From: CAWEHU01 sp963808965
GTDB lineage: Bacteria > Pseudomonadota > Alphaproteobacteria > Acetobacterales > Acetobacteraceae
Direction of reading: 5' to 3'
DNA length: 64,000 nt
NCBI GenBank assembly: GCA_963808965.1
Contig: CAWEHU010000012.1
Span: 124,001-188,000 of the forward strand
Every line of letters begins with the position of its first letter. The stretch's first letter is position 1. A program made the position numbers and the translations under genes. The notes under the pieces are model-generated. The model made no database searches. It saw only the letters and a list, made by a program, of their open reading frames with translations, and was not told the DNA's origin. Of the stretch, positions 16,131-26,465 are shown piece by piece.

Positions 16131-16931
16131 ATGGCCGACCAGAAGCCCAATTTCATCATGCTTCCGGACACCGAACCGGAGCCCGACGGATCGAGGCAGA
16201 AGAGCGGGACGCTGTTCGAGCGGGTGCGTTCTTTGGTGCCCGCGCTCGCTGCGCTGGTGCCCGATCTCCCTACCCGGGCTCTCGCGACGGGCCCGGCGAT
16301 CGCCGCAGGGCGGGGCGGCGCGCCCAAACGGCCGCGTCTCGTGTTCGGCTTCGATGCGACCGCGTCCCGAGAGCCCGCTTGGGCAATGGCCCGCAATGTC
16401 ACCGATGCCCTGGTGCGGGCCTTGCCGGGCGAGCTCGACGTGGCGCTCGCGGTGCACGGGGGCTCTCGCCTCCATACCTTCACCGAGTTCACGGCGGACG
16501 CGAATACTTTGCGGGACCGCGCCGCGAGCGTGACTTGTCGGGCGGGCCGGACGCAGTTGCTGCCTATTCTCTCGGGCAGCCTGGAGCGGCCGGGCGTACG
16601 CGTCGTCACGTATATCGGTGACGTTTACGAGGAATCCCCGCGCCAAGGCAGGAAGCTCGCCGACGCTTTGGGCCTCCGGGGGATCAAGCTGATCGTGTTG
16701 CACGATACGTTCGACTGGACGGCGCGTCGCGATGCCGAAATCTTCCTCGATTTGGCACGCCGAACGGGTGGGTGCGTGCTGCCGTTCGATGCGTCTGCCC
16801 CGGATCGGCTCCGGGATTTGCTCGGGGCCATCGCTGTTTTCGCTGTCGGAGGTGCCGAGCTCCTCCACGATAAGCGCGGCGAATTGCCCGGAGCCGTGAT
16901 CCTGCTGGAACATCTAAGTCGAGGGCGTTGA
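16131..16931 (+). CDS. VWA-like domain protein
   Basis: 266-residue cytoplasmic protein without signal peptide. A von Willebrand factor A-like fold starts at about residue 68 with RLVFGFDATASREPAW, a MIDAS-like DxTxS motif. It continues through VRVVTYIGDVYEE, LRGIKLIVLHDT and a final GGCVLPFDASAP. The N-terminal 65 residues are less conserved and include an Ala/Leu-rich segment. It follows a small basic protein gene by 21 bp. The partner and function are unknown. Confidence 0.75.
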   Translation: MADQKPNFIMLPDTEPEPDGSRQKSGTLFERVRSLVPALAALVPDLPTRALATGPAIAAGRGGAPKRPRLVFGFDATASREPAWAMARNVTDALVRALPGELDVALAVHGGSRLHTFTEFTADANTLRDRAASVTCRAGRTQLLPILSGSLERPGVRVVTYIGDVYEESPRQGRKLADALGLRGIKLIVLHDTFDWTARRDAEIFLDLARRTGGCVLPFDASAPDRLRDLLGAIAVFAVGGAELLHDKRGELPGAVILLEHLSRGR

Positions 16932-17039
16932 TACGCCGTTCCGTCTCCTGGGGCCTGAAGGCGAGACGGATCGTCCGGTGATGACAGCAGCCCGAGCCTC
17001 GATTAGCGTGGCTCTCGTACCTTCGGTGCACACGCGCTC

Positions 17040-18437
17040 ATGCTCGATCTGACGCGAACGTTCGACGTGCTCGTGGTAGGAGGCGGCAATGCCGCCTTGT
17101 GCGCCGCGATCACCGCGCGGGAGGCCGGGTGCAGCGTGCTGCTGCTGGAACACGCCCCCAGAGCATTCCGCGGCGGCAACAGCCGGCACACGCGCAACCT
17201 CCGAGCGATGCACATCGGCCCGACCTCGGTTCTCACAAACTCCTACTCCGAGGAAGAGTACTGGGACGATCTGCTCCGCGTCACCGGGGGCGAGACGGAC
17301 GAGAGCCTTGCACGGCTGACGATCCGCTCCACCACCGAGGCGCTGCCCTGGCTGGAGTCGCGCGGCGTGCGTTTCCAGCCTTCGCTCAGCGGCACGCTCA
17401 ATCTCTCGCGCACCAACGCCTTCTTCATGGGAGGCGGCAAGGCCCTGGTGAACGCGCTCTACGCTCGCGCCGAGGCGGTGGGAGTCGAGATCGTCTATGA
17501 CAGCGAGGTCTTGGAGCTGAAGCTCGAGGACGGAACGGTGCGGGAAGCCACGGTGTCCAGCAAGGGCTTCCCCGAGACCGTGCGGGCGAGGGCCTTCGTC
17601 GCGTCTTCCGGAGGGTTTCAAGCCAATATCAACTGGCTCCGGGAGTATTGGGGCGAGGCCGCGGACAATTTCCGCATTCGCGGAACGCCTTACGCACAGG
17701 GCCGCATCCTCAAGAACCTTCTCGGCCAAGGAATCGCCTCGGTCGGTGATCCGACCCAGTGCCACGCCGTCGCCATCGACGCACGTGCGCCGAAGTTCGA
17801 CGGCGGCATTTGCACGCGGCTGGACTGCGTTCCCTTCAGCATTGTCGTCAATAGGAACGCCGAGCGCTTCTATGACGAGGGGGAAGACGTCTGGCCCAAG
17901 CGCTATGCGATCTGGGGGCGGTTGGTGGCTGCGCAGGAAGGGCAGATCGCGTACTCGATCATCGACAGCAAGTGCGAGAGGCTGTTCATGCCCTCGGTGT
18001 TTCCGGCGATCCGCGCCAACACGGTTGCCGAGCTTGCCGGCAAGCTCGGGCTCGATCCCGCCAAGCTCGAAGCGACGGTGAGCCGCTACAACGAAGCCGT
18101 GCAGCCGGGCCGCTTCGATGCTAGCAAGCTCGATGGGTGCCATACCGAGGAGCTTGCTCCGCCCAAGACGAACTGGGCGCAGAAGCTCGATACGCCGCCG
18201 TATATCGGCTATCCGCTGTGCCCCGGCATCACCTTCACCTATTTGAGCGTGAAGATAGACGACCGGGCGCGCGTGCTTATGGCGGATGGACGCCCGACGG
18301 CGAATCTGTTCGCGTCCGGCGAAATCATGGCCGGGAACGTTCTCGGCAAGGGGTACTGCGCCGGAACCGGAATGGCCATCGGCTCGGTGTTCGGGCGTAT
18401 CGCGGGACGGGAAGCAGCCAAACATGCGCACCACTGA
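17040..18437 (+). CDS. tcuA: Tricarballylate dehydrogenase, FAD-dependent
   Basis: 465-residue FAD_binding_2 flavoprotein that oxidises tricarballylate to cis-aconitate. FAD fold at residues 9-30 (DVLVVGGGNAALCAAITARE). The C-terminal flavin motif reads NLFASGEIMAGNVLGKGYCAG followed by GTGMAIGSVFGR. It overlaps tcuB by 14 bp and is followed by tcuC, the known tcuABC arrangement, which supports the assignment over a generic fumarate-reductase-like flavoprotein. No LysR-type tcuR is seen beside it. Confidence 0.92.
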   Translation: MLDLTRTFDVLVVGGGNAALCAAITAREAGCSVLLLEHAPRAFRGGNSRHTRNLRAMHIGPTSVLTNSYSEEEYWDDLLRVTGGETDESLARLTIRSTTEALPWLESRGVRFQPSLSGTLNLSRTNAFFMGGGKALVNALYARAEAVGVEIVYDSEVLELKLEDGTVREATVSSKGFPETVRARAFVASSGGFQANINWLREYWGEAADNFRIRGTPYAQGRILKNLLGQGIASVGDPTQCHAVAIDARAPKFDGGICTRLDCVPFSIVVNRNAERFYDEGEDVWPKRYAIWGRLVAAQEGQIAYSIIDSKCERLFMPSVFPAIRANTVAELAGKLGLDPAKLEATVSRYNEAVQPGRFDASKLDGCHTEELAPPKTNWAQKLDTPPYIGYPLCPGITFTYLSVKIDDRARVLMADGRPTANLFASGEIMAGNVLGKGYCAGTGMAIGSVFGRIAGREAAKHAHH

Positions 18438-19602
18438 GGTCATGCAGGATGCAAGGCGGGCGATGGATATCTGCAATGCCTGCCGCTATTGCGAGGGCTT
18501 TTGCGCCGTCTTTCCGGCGATGGAGTTGCGGCGTGAGTTCACCAACGGTGATCTCGCCTACCTCGCCAATCTCTGCCACAACTGCCGCGGCTGCTACTAC
18601 GCCTGTCAATATGCGCCGCCGCATCCTTTCGGAGTAAACGTTCCGCGGACATTCGCGGAGCTGCGCACCGAGACATACCAGGAGTACGCTTGGCCCCGGC
18701 CGCTCGCCGTCCTGTTCCGGCGCAACGGCCTGATCGTCTCACTCGTCACGGCGGTCGGCATCGCCGTGGTGTTGCTTCTGACGATGCTGCTCAAACAAGC
18801 GGACACGCTCTACGCTCCGCACGCCGGCCCGGGCGCGTTCTACACCATCATTCCGTGGGGCGTGCTGGTCCTGTTCGCCGGGATCACGTTCCTCTTCTCG
18901 ATCCTGGCGCTGGTCATGGGAGGGGTGAATTTCTGGCGAGATACCGAGAGCGGCTCGATCGGCAACGGCAAAACGGTCGGCGCGGCGGTTCGCGACATCC
19001 TGACGCTTCGCTATCTGGGCGGTCAGGGACATGGCTGCAACGATCTGGGCGAACGTTTCTCGCAGACGCGCCGCTATTTGCACCACTGCATGTTCTATGG
19101 ATTTCTGCTCTGCTTCGCCGCCACGTGCACCGCGACGCTTTACGCCGACATTCTCGGTCACGACGCACCCTACGCATTCTTCACCTTGCCCGTGCTGCTC
19201 GGAACGGTCGGCGGGGTTCTGCTCACGGTCGGCACGGCGGGCCTGATCTGGGCGAAGATCGCGGGCGATCCGGCGCCGACCGCGCCCGACCTGATGGGCC
19301 CGGATTTTGCGTTGCTGTGCCTGCTGCTGCTATCGGCCGTCTCAGGTCTGCTTCTGCTGGCCTTCAGGGCGACGGGCGCGATGGGACCGCTGCTGGCGAT
19401 CCATTTCGGCCTCGTACTCGCGTTATTCGTTCTGCTGCCCTACTGCAAGTTCGTCCATGGCATCTATCGCTCCTTGGCTTTGCTGCGCTGGGCCAAGGAG
19501 CGAGATGCCGATGCGGCGGTGCCATCACGACCCGAGCAGCGCGGGCCGGATTCGGAGAACCTCCGCGTAGCGCTGAACACCGGTTCCGGCAACAGAGCGT
19601 AG
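18424..19602 (+). CDS. tcuB: Tricarballylate utilisation Fe-S membrane protein
   Basis: 392-residue partner of TcuA that reoxidises its FADH2 and passes electrons to the membrane quinone pool. Two cysteine clusters near the N-terminus (CNACRYCEGFC and CHNCRGCYYAC) bind Fe-S centres. They are followed by several membrane helices, including histidine-containing ones (LHHCMFYGFLLCFA). The ATG at 18424 overlaps the end of tcuA; a later ATG at 18442 is possible but badly spaced from its GAGGT. Length and domain order are normal for TcuB/CitB. Confidence 0.92.
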   Translation: MRTTEVMQDARRAMDICNACRYCEGFCAVFPAMELRREFTNGDLAYLANLCHNCRGCYYACQYAPPHPFGVNVPRTFAELRTETYQEYAWPRPLAVLFRRNGLIVSLVTAVGIAVVLLLTMLLKQADTLYAPHAGPGAFYTIIPWGVLVLFAGITFLFSILALVMGGVNFWRDTESGSIGNGKTVGAAVRDILTLRYLGGQGHGCNDLGERFSQTRRYLHHCMFYGFLLCFAATCTATLYADILGHDAPYAFFTLPVLLGTVGGVLLTVGTAGLIWAKIAGDPAPTAPDLMGPDFALLCLLLLSAVSGLLLLAFRATGAMGPLLAIHFGLVLALFVLLPYCKFVHGIYRSLALLRWAKERDADAAVPSRPEQRGPDSENLRVALNTGSGNRA

Positions 19603-19634
19603 GCCATGAGGTACAATCGCGCAGGGAGGGGCCC

Positions 19635-20932
19635 ATGCTGACCGAAGCGGAACGGCGGGAAAAGATCTGGGATGTCGTGCGGGTCTCCAGCGGCAATTTC
19701 CTGGAGATGTACAGACTTCTTCGTCTACGGCTATTTCGCCGTCTATATCGCGCGAACCTTCTTCCCGACAGGAAACCCGTTCAGTTCGCTGATGCTGTCT
19801 CTCGGTAAGTTCGCCGCGGGCTTCCTCATGCGTCCGCTCGGAGCGTTGGTGCTGGGGTCCTATATCGATCGTAAGGGACGACGGGTCGGGCTCATTCTGA
19901 CCCTCGGCTTGATGGCGATCGGCACGATCTCGATCGCATGTACACCCGGCTACGCCACTATCGGGCTGTTGGCGCCCCTGCTGGTCGTGCTGGGGCGCTT
20001 GATCCAGGGGTTTTCAGCCGGCGTCGAACTTGGCGGCGTGTCGGTCTATCTCGCCGAAATCGCGACGCCGGGGAACAGGGGCTTTTACGTGTTCGTGGCA
20101 GTCCGCGAGCCAGCAGGTTGCCGTTATCTTTGCGTCGCTTCTGGGCGTCGCGCTGAACACCCTGATGCCGGCGGAGCAGATCGCGGCTTGGGGCTGGCGC
20201 ATTCCGCTTCTGGTGGGCTGCCTCATCATCCCGCTGATCCTGTTCCTGCGGCGCTCGCTCAAGGAGACCGAGGCGTTCCAGGCGCAGAAGCGTCACCCGA
20301 CTGCATCCGAGGTGCTGCGCATCATTGGGGAGAACTGGAGCGTTGTCCTGCAAGGCGTCCTGCTCACGGCGCTGACGACGACCACCTTCTATCTCATTAC
20401 TGCCTACACACCCACATTCGGTGCGCAAGTCCTGCATTTAGCGCCACGTGACAGTCTGCTCGTCACGCTCTGCGTCGGCTTCTCCAATTTCTGCTGGCTG
20501 CCGATCGGGGGCGCGATCTCCGACCGGGTCGGTCGCCGTCCGATGCTGCTCGCCATCGCCGCTGTAGCGCTGCTGAGCCCCTATCCGGCGATGGCGTGGC
20601 TGACCTCTGAGCCGTCCTTCGGACGTTTGCTTGTCGTCCTGCTGTGGTTCTCGTGCATCTTCGGTACATACAACGGCGCGATGATTCCGTTCCTGACCGA
20701 GATGATGCCGCCGCTCGTGCGCACCGCGGGCTTTTCCCTGGCCTATAGTTTCGCGACGGCTCTCTTCGGCGGGCTTACGCCGGCAGTGTGTACCTATCTC
20801 ATTCACGCGACAGGCAACCCGGCCATGCCCGGCGCATGGATGACGTTCGCGGGCATCCTGGCCCTCGTTGCGGCCCTGGTCTCAAGGCCCTACACGCTGG
20901 TCGGGCCGACGGTCGCGAGAGCCCCAGCCTAG
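19635..20932 (+). pseudogene. tcuC: Tricarballylate/citrate-proton symporter, two frameshifts
   Basis: MFS transporter of the citrate/tricarballylate-proton symporter type. The ATG at 19635 has GGAGG upstream. The protein reads normally as [15 protein letters not shown] to NFLEMY. It then needs removal of one base near 19712 to continue [14 protein letters not shown] second extra T near 20094 separates GFYV from [18 protein letters not shown]. With both removed the gene is exactly 432 codons with no stop, including MFS signatures ([24 protein letters not shown]). Either a recent pseudogene or two consensus errors; given similar one-base lesions in essential genes nearby, errors are likely. 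It would import the substrate of TcuA/TcuB. Confidence 0.85.
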
Positions 20933-20972
20933 ATCAACCAGGACCGAACGAATGCTCGAGGAGACGAATGGC

Positions 20973-21769
20973 ATGAAACGGCGGTCGTTCCTGTCCCGGG
21001 CGGTCTGGCTCGCTTTGGCGAGTGGGCTGCTGCTGACGAGCGCGGCCCGGGCGGCCGAGGTCAGGGTTGTCAGCTCCGGCGGCTTCGCCGCTGCGTACAA
21101 GGCACTCGCGCCTGAGTTCGAGCGCGAGACCGGCAACACGCTGCTCACGGACTGGGGGCCGTCCATGGGAGAGACGCCGCAGGCGGTCCCGGCACGTCTC
21201 AAGCGCGGTGAGCCGATCGACGTGGTGATCATGGTCGGCTACGCGCTGGGCGATCTGGTGCGGGAGGGAAAGGTCGACGGCGACAGCCGCGTGGATCTCG
21301 CGCGGTCGGGTATCGGCGTGGTCGTGCGTGCGGGCGCCCCGAAACCGGACATCAGCTCCGTCGATGCGCTACGGCGGACGCTGCTGGCAGCGAAATCGAT
21401 AGCGTATTCGGATAGCGCGAGCGGGGTTTATATCTCGACTGAAATGTTCAAGCGCCTCGGCATTGCCGACCAGGTCGCGAGCAAGGCCCGGAGGATCCCG
21501 GCGGAGCCGGTCGGCGCCGTCGTCGCGCGGGGCGAAGCCGAGGTCGGCTTCCAGCAAATCAGCGAACTGAAGCCAATTACCGGCATCGATCTGGTCGGAC
21601 CGCTACCGCCCGAGCTTCAGCAATACACGATCTTCTCGGCGGGCATCACGAGGAACGCCAAGCAACCGGAGGCGGGAGAGCTCTCATCCGATTTCTCGCC
21701 TCCCCGGCCGCGGCTACGGCCATTAGAGATAGCGGCATGGAGCCGATGGCATCCGCGAAGTCGAAATAA
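20973..21769 (+). CDS. Periplasmic substrate-binding protein (ModA-like fold), frameshift near C-terminus
   Basis: Type II periplasmic binding protein with a signal peptide (MKRRSFLSRAVWLALASGLL, cleavage after ARAA). Body VRVVSSGGFAAAYKALAPEF resembles ModA-like extracellular solute-binding proteins. The frame leaves the family after QPEAG. Adding one base near 21678 restores RALIRFLASPAAATAIRDSG and a stop at 21767-21769, giving exactly 265 residues. It follows tcuC by 40 bp in the same direction. It has no permease or ATPase neighbours and its ligand is unknown; metal oxyanion or organic acid are possible. Confidence 0.8.
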
Positions 21770-21803
21770 GTCAACCCGGTGCTTCCTCCGAGAATTCCAA
21801 ATC

Positions 21804-24328
21804 CTATTCCAGCGCCTCGCGGAGCATCGCCTCGTCATAGGGTTTGGGTAGCCAGACGAGCTTCGGATCGTCCTCCTCCGCATCGTTTTGGCCGGACGCG
21901 ACCACGATCCTGATCCCAGGCTGACGCTCGCGTACCTCGCGAATGAGGCGGCGGCCGTCCATGTCCGGCAGACCCAAATCGGTGATGATGAGATCGGCGC
22001 CTTTGTCCATCGCCCGGAGAGCCTCCTTGCCGGTTGCGGCCTCCAGCACCTCGTGCCCCATGTTGGCGAGCAGGTCCGCCGTGGTCATCCGCACGAGCGG
22101 GTCGTCTTCCACCAACAGAACGCGCAAGGGCGGGGACGGCCGCTCTGTCTGCGCTCGGTCGGAAAGTGCAGCCCGGAGTTGGCGCGCCAGATCCTCGGCG
22201 AGCCACGGCTTGGTCAACAGCCGAACACCAGGTTCGAGCTGACCGTTGTGCACGACGGCATTCGGCGTGTAGCCCGAGGTGAACAGCACGCCTATGTTCG
22301 GGCAGATGTCGCGCGCCGTTGCGGCGAGTTCGCGGGAATTGGGCGTTCCCGGGATCACGACGTCGCTGAACAGTATGTCGGGCCGATGCCCGCTGCGCAG
22401 CAGTGCGAGCGCCTCTTCCCCATTCTCGGCTTGTAGCACGCGATAGCCTAAGCCGATCAAGCATGCCACGGACGCAGCGCGTACGTCCTTGTCATCCTCC
22501 ACCACCAAAACCGTCTCCCCATGCGCTCTCTCGATCTCCGGCGTGCTTTCCGCGCTGGCGACCGGAGTGGCGTAAGCGCGCGGGAGATAGATCTTCACAG
22601 TCGTACCGTGGCCGGCCTCGCTGTAGATCTTGAAATGTCCGGCGGATTGCTTGACGAAGCCGTAGACCATCGACAAGCCCAATCCGGTACCTGGCCTTCG
22701 GGCTTAGTCGTGTAGAACGGCTCCGCAGCCCTTGCGATCTCGGTCTCGGTCATGCCGATACCGGTGTCGGTGACCGCGACAAGCACGTACTGGCCCGGGG
22801 AGACCTCCGCGTTCTCGGCCGCGTACGCAACATCCAGCGAGGTGTTGCAGGCTTCGATCGTGATCCTTGCTTCCGCGGCATCCGGTCGCGCCTGGATCGC
22901 ATCGCGGGCGTTGATCGCAAGATTCAGCACGACGTTTTCGAGCTGCTGCGGATCGGCGCGCACCGCCCACAGACCACCGGCGATCACAAGCTCTACCCGC
23001 ATCGACGCCCCAAGCGCGCTGCGCAACAGGTCCTCCATATCGTGGAGCAGTCGCGCGAGGTCGATCGTCTGAGGAGCGAGAGGTTGCCTTCGAGCGAACG
23101 CGAGGAGGTGCCGCGTGAGCCGTGCGCCGCGCTCGACCGCGGCCTGAGCCGAGCTCAATCGAGCGCGCAGCCTCTCATCCGCGCCGACACCCGCCTCCAT
23201 CAGTTCGAGATTGGCCGAGACGACCTGCAGCAGATTATTGAAATCATGGGCAACTCCGCCGGTGAGCTGGCCCAGTGCGTCCATCTTTTGCGCTTGACGG
23301 GCGATTGCTTCGGCGTGACTGCGGCGGGTGATGTCGGCAACCGAGAGCATCTGACCGCCATCCGGCATGGGACTTCGCCAGACCTCCAGGACGGCCTCAG
23401 CACGATGAACCTCGCTCGTCCGCGGCAGACGGTCCGGTCTGCGATCGGACAGCAGTGGAGGAATCCAATCCCGGGCCGCTGCCGCGAACGCCGAGAACGG
23501 AGTCCCGGCGTTTCCCAGAGCGAGAGGAAGGCCGGATACCGGGAAGAAAACGGCGTTCCACAGCAGCAGCTTGTTCTCGGCATCGAAAACGGCGATCCCG
23601 CCAGGGATGTGGTCCACCGTGCTGCGAAGCCGATCTGACTGTAGGCGCAACGCCTTCTCGGTCTCGATCAGGCGCGTCCGGCCGAGCAGCAAGCCGAGCA
23701 ACGCCAGTCCGAGCAGCAGCAAGCCCGCGATCGTGGCGCCAAGCATGCCGTAGAGCACACGCTGCTCGTGCTCGACCAATTGCGCCGCACGCGTGTCGCG
23801 TTCGGCGCTGGCGCGGGTGATGATCTCAGCCACACGCGCACGCACCGAATCCATTGCCGCTTTTCCGGCATCCGACAGCACGACTGACAGCGCCGCCTGC
23901 TGGCCTTGTGTCAGCGCGAGCTGGACGGTGCGGTCCAGTTCCGCCATCTTCTGCCGAGCGCTATCGGTCAGCGCCGCGACTTCCGGCTGCAGCCAGGGCG
24001 TGCTTGCAGCGAGTCCCTCCAGCCGCTTCAGCCCGAGATCGAGGCCCGTGGTGCTGTTCCAATAGGGCTCCAGATAGCTCGGTCGCATGGTCAGCAGAAA
24101 GCCGCGCTGCCCGGTCTCGGCGTCCTGCAAAGCATCCAGAACTTGCCCGGCGGCCGCGATCTCTTCGTTTGCATGAGTGACGCTCGCCCGCAGTTCCTGG
24201 ATGGAGCCAAACAGGCGAACTCCGAGCCCGATCGCTATGCCGGCCACCAGAACTATGCAGATGAGCACCGCCGCGGCGGGTCGCCTTATCGACGCAGCCC
24301 ACGCTTCCTCGGCTAGGCGGAAAGCCAT
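21804..24328 (-). CDS. Hybrid histidine kinase CHASE3-PAS-HisKA-HATPase-REC-REC, frameshift near 22690
   Basis: Membrane sensor kinase. Two membrane helices (about residues 18-40 and 190-215) enclose a CHASE3 sensor domain with DAETGQRGFLLT and YLEPYW. A PAS-like region follows, then HisKA with the phosphorylated His in VAHDFNNLLQVV, and an HATPase with NLAINARDA and DTGIGM. After EGQ a missing base (GG for GGG near 22690) breaks the frame; the next frame continues GLSMVYGFVKQSAGHF and then two receiver domains (FSDVVIPG and ITDLGLPDMDG). Corrected, it is exactly 841 residues. Its start overlaps the end of dnaQ by 16 bp. The signal it senses and its output partner are unknown. Confidence 0.88.
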
Positions 24329-24993
24329 ACCGGGTCCTTGATCCTGGCAATGAAGGCGGCGTGGGCGGCGAGTTCCGTCTCTTGGGGCACGACGAGGCGC
24401 GGCGTCCTCGGGCCCGCGTGGTGATAGATCGCGGTGAAGCTTGCCTCGGTGTCGTCACGGCGAAACAGCAGACCGCGCTGACGGCCCCCGGTCAGCTCGA
24501 CATAGACTTGGGCGAGCAGCTTGCAGTCCAGCAGCGCGTTGTGTGTCGTGCGAGCGCTAAGGTCGATCGCAAATCGCCGACATAGCGCGTCCAGGCTGTT
24601 GGGCAGCCCTGGAAATCTGGCCTTCGCAAGCGCGAGCGTGTCGATCATGCGGGACGGGTCGAGCACAGGCAGTCGCAGAAGCGCGAATTCCGCGTTCAGA
24701 AACGAGAAGTCGAACGGCGCATTATGAGCGACGAGCGGGCCGTCGCCGAGGAACGTCAGGAGTGTCTCGACAACGTGCTCGAATCGCGGCTTGCCGGCCA
24801 GATGTGTCCTGGTGAACCCGTGGATGCGGGTCGCATCCTCGGGGATATCGCGGCAGGGGTCGATGAGCGCGTGGAAGTGCCGCCCCGTGGGAAGCTCGTT
24901 CACCAGCTCGAGCGCCGCGATTTCGAGAACGCGGTGTCCAAGCCCCGGCTCCAGGCCGGTTGTCTCCGTGTCGAACAGCACCGAGCGCGTCAT
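24313..24993 (-). CDS. dnaQ: DNA polymerase III epsilon subunit (3'-5' proofreading exonuclease)
   Basis: 226-residue DEDDh exonuclease from the ATG at 24993. Exo I motif FDTETTGLEP, Exo II HNAPFDFSFLN and Exo III HNALLDCKLLA are all present. It proofreads within the replicative polymerase core. The start overlaps the coaE stop in ATGA, so translation is coupled. The order aroE-coaE-dnaQ is the common alphaproteobacterial arrangement. Confidence 0.96.
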   Translation of the reverse strand: MTRSVLFDTETTGLEPGLGHRVLEIAALELVNELPTGRHFHALIDPCRDIPEDATRIHGFTRTHLAGKPRFEHVVETLLTFLGDGPLVAHNAPFDFSFLNAEFALLRLPVLDPSRMIDTLALAKARFPGLPNSLDALCRRFAIDLSARTTHNALLDCKLLAQVYVELTGGRQRGLLFRRDDTEASFTAIYHHAGPRTPRLVVPQETELAAHAAFIARIKDPVWLSA

Positions 24994-25577
24994 GCCAGCA
25001 GATCCCAAATCAGCATGCGGAGCCGCCGTTGGGTATGATGGCGGGAAAGGCCGGTTTGCACCACCACATCGGCGCGGCGCCGCTTCTCATAATCCGGCAT
25101 CTGCTCGGCGATGATCGCTCTGATATCCGCGGGGCTCATCTTCCGGCGCAGACGTACGCGGTGGATTTGGACATCGCGCGGGGCGGAAACCACGACCACC
25201 ATATCGACGCGCTTGTCGCCGCCCGTCTCCAGCAGCAGCGGGATATCCAGCACGGCAACTCTGCATCCCGCGCGGCGGGCGCGGGCCAGGAAGGCGCGTT
25301 CCTCCTGCCGGACCATGGGATGGACGATGGCCTCCAGGCGGCGGAGTTCGTGCGGGCGGCCCAGCACGGCTTCGCGCAGCGCGGCCCGGTTTACGCGCCC
25401 GTCCTGTACCGTGCCGGGGAATGCAGCAGCGATCGGACGGATGGCGCGCCCGCCCGGTCCCTGTAGTTTGTGGACCGCCGCGTCGGCGTCGAAAACGGGG
25501 ATGTGGGCCCGGCGAAAGGCAGCGGCGGCCGTCGATTTTCCCATCCCGATGCCGCCGGTCAGACCGACGACCTTCAT
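24990..25577 (-). CDS. coaE: Dephospho-CoA kinase
   Basis: 195-residue P-loop kinase catalysing the last step of coenzyme A synthesis. It starts MKVVGLTGGIGMGKSTAAAA with the Walker A motif GGIGMGKST at residues 8-16. The longer open frame up to 25646 is rejected because the ATG at 25577 overlaps the aroE stop by one base (TGATG) and places the P-loop where the family has it. The substrate-binding region DADAAVHKL is present. Confidence 0.96.
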   Translation of the reverse strand: MKVVGLTGGIGMGKSTAAAAFRRAHIPVFDADAAVHKLQGPGGRAIRPIAAAFPGTVQDGRVNRAALREAVLGRPHELRRLEAIVHPMVRQEERAFLARARRAGCRVAVLDIPLLLETGGDKRVDMVVVVSAPRDVQIHRVRLRRKMSPADIRAIIAEQMPDYEKRRRADVVVQTGLSRHHTQRRLRMLIWDLLA

Positions 25578-26413
25578 CAGTCGATGAGGTCGGCCGCGAC
25601 AAATCGGCGCAGCGCCGCGTCCACCTCGGGCTCGATTCCGAACCACGCAGCAAAACCGGGCCGCGCTTGATGCAGCAGCATCCCGAGCCCCTCGACCGGC
25701 CGCAGTCCGCGCGCCCGGGCTGCCGCGAGCAGCGGTGTTTCGAGCGGCACGTACACGATGTCCGCCACGGCGCTTCCGGGCGCCGCACGCGAGAGATCGA
25801 CCGGCAATGGGTCTTCACCCGTCATTCCGAGAGCCGTGGTGTTGACGATCAGCGCAAAGTCCGGAAGGGCCTTGTCCCGGGCTCGCCAATCAAGAACGCG
25901 CAGGCCAGGCAGGTCGGCGGCGAGCAACTCGGCGTTCTCCAGAGTTCGGTTCGCGAAACTCACGATCGCGCCCGCATCTTGCAAGGCGGCGGCAATCGCG
26001 CGCGCCGAACCGCCCGCGCCGAGCAGCAGAGCGGGGCCGGCGGCCGGATCGACGCCATGGTCGCGCAAATTCGCGATGAAGCCGGAACCATCGGTATTGC
26101 TGCCGGAAATTCGGCCATCCCGGAAAACCATCGTGTTGACGGCCCCGGCGCGTCGGGCGGTGCCGTCGACCTCGTCGCAGATCGCGAAAGCCGCGAGCTT
26201 GTGCGGAATGGTGACATTCGCGCCGGCGAAGCCGAGCGCGACCATGCCGCGGACCGCCTCGTCGAAATGCTCCGGCCGGACGGGGAGGGGGAGGTACGCC
26301 CCGTCGACCCCGTGCCGCTCCAGCCAGAAGCCGTGCAGGCGGGGAGAGCGGGAGTGTGCGACGGGCCAGCCGAGCACGCCGGCCAACCGCGCTTTACCGG
26401 TCAAGATGGGCAT
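25577..26413 (-). CDS. aroE: Shikimate dehydrogenase
   Basis: 278-residue NADPH-dependent enzyme converting 3-dehydroshikimate to shikimate. The shikimate-binding region GWPVAHSRSPRLHGFWL is near the N-terminus. The catalytic lysine is in NVTIPHKLAA, and the NADP loop reads LLGAGGSARAIAAAL. The ATG at 26413 is chosen because the open frame beyond it (to 26521) runs into the stomatin-like gene. It is first in the aroE-coaE-dnaQ run. Confidence 0.95.
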   Translation of the reverse strand: MPILTGKARLAGVLGWPVAHSRSPRLHGFWLERHGVDGAYLPLPVRPEHFDEAVRGMVALGFAGANVTIPHKLAAFAICDEVDGTARRAGAVNTMVFRDGRISGSNTDGSGFIANLRDHGVDPAAGPALLLGAGGSARAIAAALQDAGAIVSFANRTLENAELLAADLPGLRVLDWRARDKALPDFALIVNTTALGMTGEDPLPVDLSRAAPGSAVADIVYVPLETPLLAAARARGLRPVEGLGMLLHQARPGFAAWFGIEPEVDAALRRFVAADLID

Positions 26414-26465
26414 GGGGGGAACAAGCACGTCCGCCGTGCGGAGATCAACCGAGGAGTTGCGAGCC

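Noticed and set aside
16914..18476. 520-codon open frame antisense to tcuA
   Set aside because: Shadow of a high-GC gene; Arg/His/Gly-rich composition, no domain, while tcuA on the other strand is unmistakable.
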